Part shown: piece by piece, positions 59,729-64,000 of the stretch
Layout of the letters: every line of letters begins with the position of its first letter
Position numbering within the stretch: position 1 is the first letter of the stretch
Assembly: GCF_007431345.1 (NCBI RefSeq)
Contig: NZ_CP041730.1
Location: 3,472,001-3,536,000 of the forward strand
DNA length: 64,000 nt
Source of the DNA: Chitinimonas arctica
GTDB taxonomy: Bacteria; Pseudomonadota; Gammaproteobacteria; Burkholderiales; Chitinimonadaceae
Direction of reading: 5' to 3'
The notes under the pieces: model-generated
Told to the model about the DNA's origin: nothing
What the model saw: the letters and a program-made list of their open reading frames with translations, nothing else
Database searches by the model: none
Program-made: the position numbers and the translations under genes

Positions 59729-61393
59729 ATGCCGTCAAACCGCGTCATGCCTTCCAAGCCGCTGCAGCGTTTGCTGCTCGAAGGCTCGTCCCTGCTCGAT
59801 ACTCAGCCCGCCGGCTTGCTGGCGCTGGCCGACGAAGTGCTGGAAATCTCGCGCACCACCGCTAACCAGCCCGGTGAAATCCAGGCTTATTACTGGCGGG
59901 CGCTGGCCATGCGCCATTTGGGCGATTGCGCCGGTGCAATCGAGACCCTGCACCGGGCCCATGCACTGGCCAAGGCCACGCGCGACCAGGAGTGCCTGGT
60001 GCTGATCCTGCTCGGCTATGCCCGGATCTCCACCGTCACCGGCTTGTACGATGCCGGCCTGCAGTTTCTGTACCGGGCCGCCGGGCTGGGGGAGTCGGCG
60101 TTGCCGCCCGAGCATCCGACCTTGCTCGACATCCAGCGCGGCTATTGCATCATCAAATCGCAACTGGGCCATTTCGTCGCAGCCATCCAGGAATTCAAGC
60201 TGCTGGCCGAGCGCTACATGGCGCTGGGCCTGGTCCGCGACGCCGTCTACTGCATCAACAATGCCGGCAATAACTGTTCGCGCATGTTGGACTATCAACA
60301 AGCGCTCGATTACTACGCCCAGGCCGAGGCCTTGTTGCGCACGCATGGCGATTGGCCCTTGTTGCTGGCCGTGCTGCAAACCAACCGCGCCACCCCGCTG
60401 TGGGCGCTGGGACGGGAGCCCGAAGCCCTGCTTGCCTTGCAGGAGGCCCTGCCGGTATTGATGGCGGCCGGCCATCGCAGCAGCGAGGTGGATGCCCGCA
60501 CCAAATTGGGCAAGCTCTATATCGCGCGCGGCGACTACGAAGCCGGCGAGCCCCTGTTGTTGCGGGCGCTGGAGCTGGCGGCCGAAAGCGGTTTCACCCC
60601 CATCCGGGTCGAAATCCACGAAGCCTTGGCGGCTTACTACAAGGCGGGCAAGGATTTTGCGGCGGCATTGGCGCATTTCGAGGCCGCGGTTGCGCTCAAG
60701 GGCGAGATGTCCAGCCGGGAGGCCAGCGAGCGGCTGGACCGGGGGCAAACGCTGATCCAGCTGGAAACCGCGCTGGACGAAGTCGATGAGGAGCGCAGCA
60801 AGCGCCGCGCTACCGAAGCGACCAATGACCAGTTGCGCATCATGGCGGATGCGCTGGCGGAAGCATCCCGTTCACAGAATCGCCTGGTGGAAAATCTCCG
60901 CCGCGAAGCGCAAAGCGACCCCCTGACCGGTCTGGCCAACCGGCGCCGCCTGGACGAACGCCTGTTCGAGGAACACCAGCGCGCCAGCCGCTACGTGCGG
61001 CCGCTGTCGCTGCTGTTTCTCGACCTGGACCATTTCAAGCATATCAACGACGGTTTTTCCCATCTGACCGGCGACGCGGTATTGCGTACCACCGCCCTGG
61101 TGCTGAACGAGCAATTGCGGCAATGCGATGTGATCGGTCGTTTCGGCGGCGAGGAATTCGTGATCGTCCTGCCCGAAACAGCCATGTCGGATGCCTTGCT
61201 GGTGGCGGGCAAGCTGCGGGCGATGGTAGCCGCTTACAACTGGTCGTCCATCGCGGTCGACCTGGCCGTCACCATCAGTATCGGCGTGACCGAGCTGAGC
61301 CCGGGCGAGACCGTGTCGGCCTGGCTGGCGCGGACCGATGCGGCTTTGTATCGCGCCAAGCATGCGGGTCGCGACCGGGTTGAACCCGGTTAG
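59729..61393 (+). CDS. TPR-GGDEF diguanylate cyclase
   Basis: A 554-residue cytosolic protein. Residues 1-340 are TPR-like helical repeats, 345-385 a coiled coil, and 395-550 a GGDEF domain with the active-site motif GGEEF and a preceding DPLTGLANRR. No inhibitory RxxD is obvious before GGEEF. It should make cyclic-di-GMP in response to a TPR-binding partner. The ATG at 59729 is chosen over a TTG nine bases upstream. Confidence 0.92.
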   Translation: MPSNRVMPSKPLQRLLLEGSSLLDTQPAGLLALADEVLEISRTTANQPGEIQAYYWRALAMRHLGDCAGAIETLHRAHALAKATRDQECLVLILLGYARISTVTGLYDAGLQFLYRAAGLGESALPPEHPTLLDIQRGYCIIKSQLGHFVAAIQEFKLLAERYMALGLVRDAVYCINNAGNNCSRMLDYQQALDYYAQAEALLRTHGDWPLLLAVLQTNRATPLWALGREPEALLALQEALPVLMAAGHRSSEVDARTKLGKLYIARGDYEAGEPLLLRALELAAESGFTPIRVEIHEALAAYYKAGKDFAAALAHFEAAVALKGEMSSREASERLDRGQTLIQLETALDEVDEERSKRRATEATNDQLRIMADALAEASRSQNRLVENLRREAQSDPLTGLANRRRLDERLFEEHQRASRYVRPLSLLFLDLDHFKHINDGFSHLTGDAVLRTTALVLNEQLRQCDVIGRFGGEEFVIVLPETAMSDALLVAGKLRAMVAAYNWSSIAVDLAVTISIGVTELSPGETVSAWLARTDAALYRAKHAGRDRVEPG

Positions 61394-61595
61394 GGCGCAT
61401 GAGCGTGGGTAGCTTGTTAATCAACGTGACTACCCTTGCTTAAAAAATAAGCCATACCGCACAAATCGCTTTCCACCAAGACTTTAGCCCACTTGTTCCT
61501 GGCTTATACCCGTGCTTGTCCACAGGGGATGTGGACAGCTTGGTTCCGCTGATTTGGGCCTCCAGTCCTGGCGGGTTGAGCGTTTTCGTCTCTTT

Positions 61596-63062
61596 TCAGG
61601 ATGGATGGCAACGCCGGCCCAGTATCCGGCCCGCTTCGACGGCGACATCGTCGGCCAGGGTCAGCAAACGGCCGTCGCGGGCCCGCAGTGCATCGCTGGC
61701 CGCGCCATGCACCCATACCGCCAGATTGGCAGCCGGCCAGCCTTCCAGGCCCTGCGCCAGCAGTGCCGCCAGCAAGCCACCCAGTACATCGCCCTGGCCG
61801 GCATTGGCCAAAGCCGCGCTGCCGCTGCGGTTGACGGCGCAGCGGCCTTCCTCGCATACCAGGCTGCCAGCGCCCTTAAGGACAATGACCGCTTTGAAGC
61901 GTGTGGCCAATGTCTTGGCGGCATCGAATCGCTGCGCTTGGACCACCGCCGTTTCGCACCCCAGCAAGCGCGCCGCTTCGCTCGGGTGCGGCGTCAATAC
62001 GGTGCAAGCCGTGCGCTGGTCGAGCAAGGATTGCAGGTCCGGGTGCTCTGCCAGCAGATTCAGCGCATCGGCGTCCAGGACCAGCGGCCGGGTCCGGCGC
62101 AGTGCCGCCTGCAGCAGTTGCCTGGCTTGCGGGCTTTGTCCCAGGCCTGGGCCGACCAGCAGCACGCTGGCTTTGTCCAGCAGGGACAGGCTGGCATCTT
62201 GCAGCATCAGTTCCGGCCGGCCGAAGTCCACCTTGGGACCATCCGCATCCAGCATCCCCACCAACACTTTGCCGCTACCCGCCTGCAAGGCCGCCCGGCC
62301 GGCCAGCAGGCAGGCGCCCGCCATGCCCGCCGCGCCGCCGACCACGGCCACGCTGCCAAAGCTGCCCTTGTGCGTATCGGCCAGGCGATGCAAGTGTAGC
62401 GGCTCCGCCACCGTCTCGGTGGTGGTAAGCGGGCCGGTGCCCAGCAGCTCGCATGGCAGGGCCAGTTGGTGGCAATGCGATTCGCCCACATAGTTCAAGG
62501 CGGCGCCGGTGGCCAGGCCACGTGCCCGCCCGATAAAACTGAGCGTCCAACGGGCGCGGATGGCCGCCCCCGCCAGCCCGCCGCTGTCGGCCAGGACACC
62601 GCTGGGCACATCCACGGCCAGTACCGGCCTGGCCATGGCATTGACGTTAGCGACCAGATGCCTGCCGAATTCGTTCAGCTCGCGATTCAGGCCGATACCG
62701 AACAGGCCGTCCAGAATAAGCTGGTAGGGTAGGTCCGGCAGATGATCCATTTCCACGCCACCGGCCGCGCGCCAGGCGCGGTAGGCCTTAGCCGCGGCTG
62801 GCGGCAGGCGGTCGGTGCCGAACGGCATTGCCACCTGGACCGGATAGCCGCGTTGCCGCAGCAAGGTGGCGGCCACCAGCGCATCGCCGCCATTGTTGCC
62901 CGGGCCGACCAGGGCCAGAATAGCGGCCGCGCCGCCGAAACGGGCCGAGACGAAGTCGGCTGTCGCCGCGCCGGCGACCGGCATCAAAGGAAAGCCGCGA
63001 GCCAGGGCGGCTTGTTCGATTTGTCGGAGTCGGGATACCGGGTAATACATCGTCGTCACCAT
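61596..63062 (-). CDS. nnr: Nnr: bifunctional NAD(P)HX epimerase/dehydratase
   Basis: A 488-residue repair enzyme with an N-terminal epimerase (YjeF_N; VGPGNNGGDALVAA) and a C-terminal ADP/ATP-dependent dehydratase (YjeF_C) with VLTPHPSEAARLLG and the nucleotide motif NAGQGDVLGG. It repairs hydrated NADH/NADPH. The epimerase half is shorter than in E. coli Nnr (total 515). Divergent from a flavodoxin-like reductase gene with a 36-base gap. Confidence 0.93.
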   Translation of the reverse strand: MVTTMYYPVSRLRQIEQAALARGFPLMPVAGAATADFVSARFGGAAAILALVGPGNNGGDALVAATLLRQRGYPVQVAMPFGTDRLPPAAAKAYRAWRAAGGVEMDHLPDLPYQLILDGLFGIGLNRELNEFGRHLVANVNAMARPVLAVDVPSGVLADSGGLAGAAIRARWTLSFIGRARGLATGAALNYVGESHCHQLALPCELLGTGPLTTTETVAEPLHLHRLADTHKGSFGSVAVVGGAAGMAGACLLAGRAALQAGSGKVLVGMLDADGPKVDFGRPELMLQDASLSLLDKASVLLVGPGLGQSPQARQLLQAALRRTRPLVLDADALNLLAEHPDLQSLLDQRTACTVLTPHPSEAARLLGCETAVVQAQRFDAAKTLATRFKAVIVLKGAGSLVCEEGRCAVNRSGSAALANAGQGDVLGGLLAALLAQGLEGWPAANLAVWVHGAASDALRARDGRLLTLADDVAVEAGRILGRRCHPS

Positions 63063-63098
63063 TGGAAGCCATGCGCTGACTGTAGGACCAAGCCAATC

Positions 63099-63563
63099 AT
63101 GAAATGTCTGCTTATTCTACATGCCGGTGAAAGCGGGGCCGGCCATGCCTTCGCCCTGGCACAGGCTGCCGCTGAAGGCGCGCAGGCCGAAGCCGGCGGC
63201 GTGCAGGTGTGCTTGTGGCCCGCACTGCAGGCGGGTGTGGACGAACTGCTGGCGGCCGATGCACTGCTGTTCGTGACGCCCGAGAAATTCGGCTATATGG
63301 CCGGCGCGCTGAAAGACTTCTTCGACCGGACCTTCTATCCCGCCCAGGGCAAGGTGGCGGGCCTGCCCTATGCCTTGATCGTGGTGGCCGGCAACGACGG
63401 CTTGGGGGCGATCGGCGCGGTGGAGCGCATCGCCCGCGGCTATCCGTTCAAGCCGGTCGCCGAGCCTTTGCTGGTGCGCGGCGCACCCACCCCGGTCGAG
63501 TTGGCCCAGGCCAGGGAGTTGGGCGAGGCCTTGGCTTCGGGCCTGCTGCTGGGGATATTTTGA
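63099..63563 (+). CDS. Flavodoxin-like NAD(P)H-dependent FMN reductase
   Basis: A 154-residue protein of the NADPH-dependent FMN reductase/flavodoxin fold (MKCLLILHAGESGAGHAF, TPEKFGYMAGALKDFFDR). The phosphate-binding loop is atypical. Start at 63099 has no stronger alternative. Cotranscribed with the GIY-YIG gene, one base apart. Confidence 0.8.
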   Translation: MKCLLILHAGESGAGHAFALAQAAAEGAQAEAGGVQVCLWPALQAGVDELLAADALLFVTPEKFGYMAGALKDFFDRTFYPAQGKVAGLPYALIVVAGNDGLGAIGAVERIARGYPFKPVAEPLLVRGAPTPVELAQARELGEALASGLLLGIF

Positions 63564-63564
63564 G

Positions 63565-63819
63565 ATGGTGCTGCAAGGATGGTGTGTCTACCTGCTGCGG
63601 TGCGGCGACGATAGCCTGTATTGCGGGTCCACCAACGACCTTGCCAAGCGCTTGAAATCGCATCAGGCAGGCAAGGGCGGACGCTATACCCGTGCCCATC
63701 TGCCGGTTTCCCTGGCGTATGCGGAAGCCTGCCTGGACCGCTCCGGTGCCCTTAAGCGGGAGGCGGCCATCAAGCGGCTGGACCGGGCCGCGAAATTTGC
63801 ACTTTTCCAGGCTGCCTAA
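63565..63819 (+). CDS. GIY-YIG domain protein (UPF0213/YhbQ-like)
   Basis: An 84-residue GIY-YIG nuclease-fold protein with VYLLRCGDDSLYCGSTNDL, Arg in LAKRLKSHQ and Glu in LKREAAIKRL, the usual catalytic set. YhbQ-like members act on DNA structures; exact role unsettled. It directly follows the flavin reductase and overlaps the convergent gene at the stop codons. Confidence 0.9.
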   Translation: MVLQGWCVYLLRCGDDSLYCGSTNDLAKRLKSHQAGKGGRYTRAHLPVSLAYAEACLDRSGALKREAAIKRLDRAAKFALFQAA

Positions 63820-64000
63820 GCTGCTCCACCGCCCCAGTCCGAACGTTCGCACCAACTGATCGCATCGCGCAGGTAGTAGCCGAACCGCCGGCTTGCCGTG
63901 GCCGGGTCGAGCCGGTCGTACACATACAGCGCCCGGCCGACGCCACGGCGGCGATAGCCGTAGTTCTGCTTGGGCATGATCTGGCTGCGCCAGGCGCCGG
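63816..64000 (-). CDS. Unknown protein, C-terminal part (partial)
   Basis: A minus-strand frame enters from the right edge and ends at 63816. The visible ~60 residues include QIMPKQNYGYRRRGVGR and a C-terminal SDWGGGAA. Codon use is typical of the host. The last codons overlap the stop of the convergent GIY-YIG gene. No family can be named from this part. Confidence 0.55.
   Translation of the reverse strand, partial: GAWRSQIMPKQNYGYRRRGVGRALYVYDRLDPATASRRFGYYLRDAISWCERSDWGGGAA

Noticed and set aside
1..64000. CRISPR arrays or insertion sequences
   Set aside because: No regularly spaced direct repeats and no transposase-like frame were seen on either strand.

Overview
The window is about 38.5 kb of a P2-family (Peduovirinae) prophage followed by about 25 kb of host chromosome. 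The host looks like a GC-rich betaproteobacterium: it has PEP-CTERM export, NsrR/Hmp, NhaR and HtpX genes and a beta-alanine (BauA/MmsA) operon. Genus-level assignment is not possible from sequence reading alone.

Prophage, left to right. Positions 1-1809 hold small minus-strand early genes, an Ogr/Delta zinc-finger late activator and a ribbon-helix-helix protein. They are divergent from an XRE-type repressor (1882-2307), which is followed by two paralogous two-TM proteins (2469-3907). The late genes then read on the minus strand from 35161 down to 4080 in P2 order: O N M L X, two holin-like genes, endolysin, LysB/LysC, R S V W J I, tail fibres, FI FII E/E' T U D. The terminase and portal genes P and Q read outward on the plus strand (35294-38118) to a P2/186-like cos site (38245-38263). 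The E/E' programmed -1 frameshift heptamer is preserved. Three TGT-N13-ACA palindromes lie where P2 has its P/O, V and FI late promoters.

Accessory cargo sits at three places in the late region. (1) Between E' and T are a Com-like translational activator, a methyltransferase whose start codon is inside a hairpin, and an opposite-strand AbiC-like abortive-infection protein. (2) Between the tail-fibre genes and FI, equivalent to the P2 fun(Z) position, is an 8 kb island. It holds five exported Cys-containing proteins of two families arranged as repeated modules, plus an S8 protease with a separate lipoprotein copy of its own propeptide. (3) Between V and S is an AT-richer opposite-strand membrane protein.

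The right junction lies inside hmp (flavohaemoglobin). Only the first ~90 codons, with promoter and NsrR-type operator, remain at 38547-38837, directly beside nsrR. The 3' part of hmp, attL and the integrase should lie left of the window.

Chromosome. After nsrR come a GWWWN-domain exported protein, a DUF1993 protein, a YgjP-like metalloprotease, a leucine-rich-repeat protein, a TerC/Alx protein, htpX, nhaR and tRNA-Asn. Next are a FIST-domain protein with a histidine kinase (resembling NosP/NahK nitric-oxide sensing pairs), a PEP-CTERM protein, a class I glutamine amidotransferase and a MocR regulator divergent from bauA-mmsA. The right end carries a LysE exporter with an Lrp regulator, a DUF945-like protein, a cyclophilin-type isomerase, a TPR-diguanylate cyclase, Nnr, a flavin reductase and a GIY-YIG protein.
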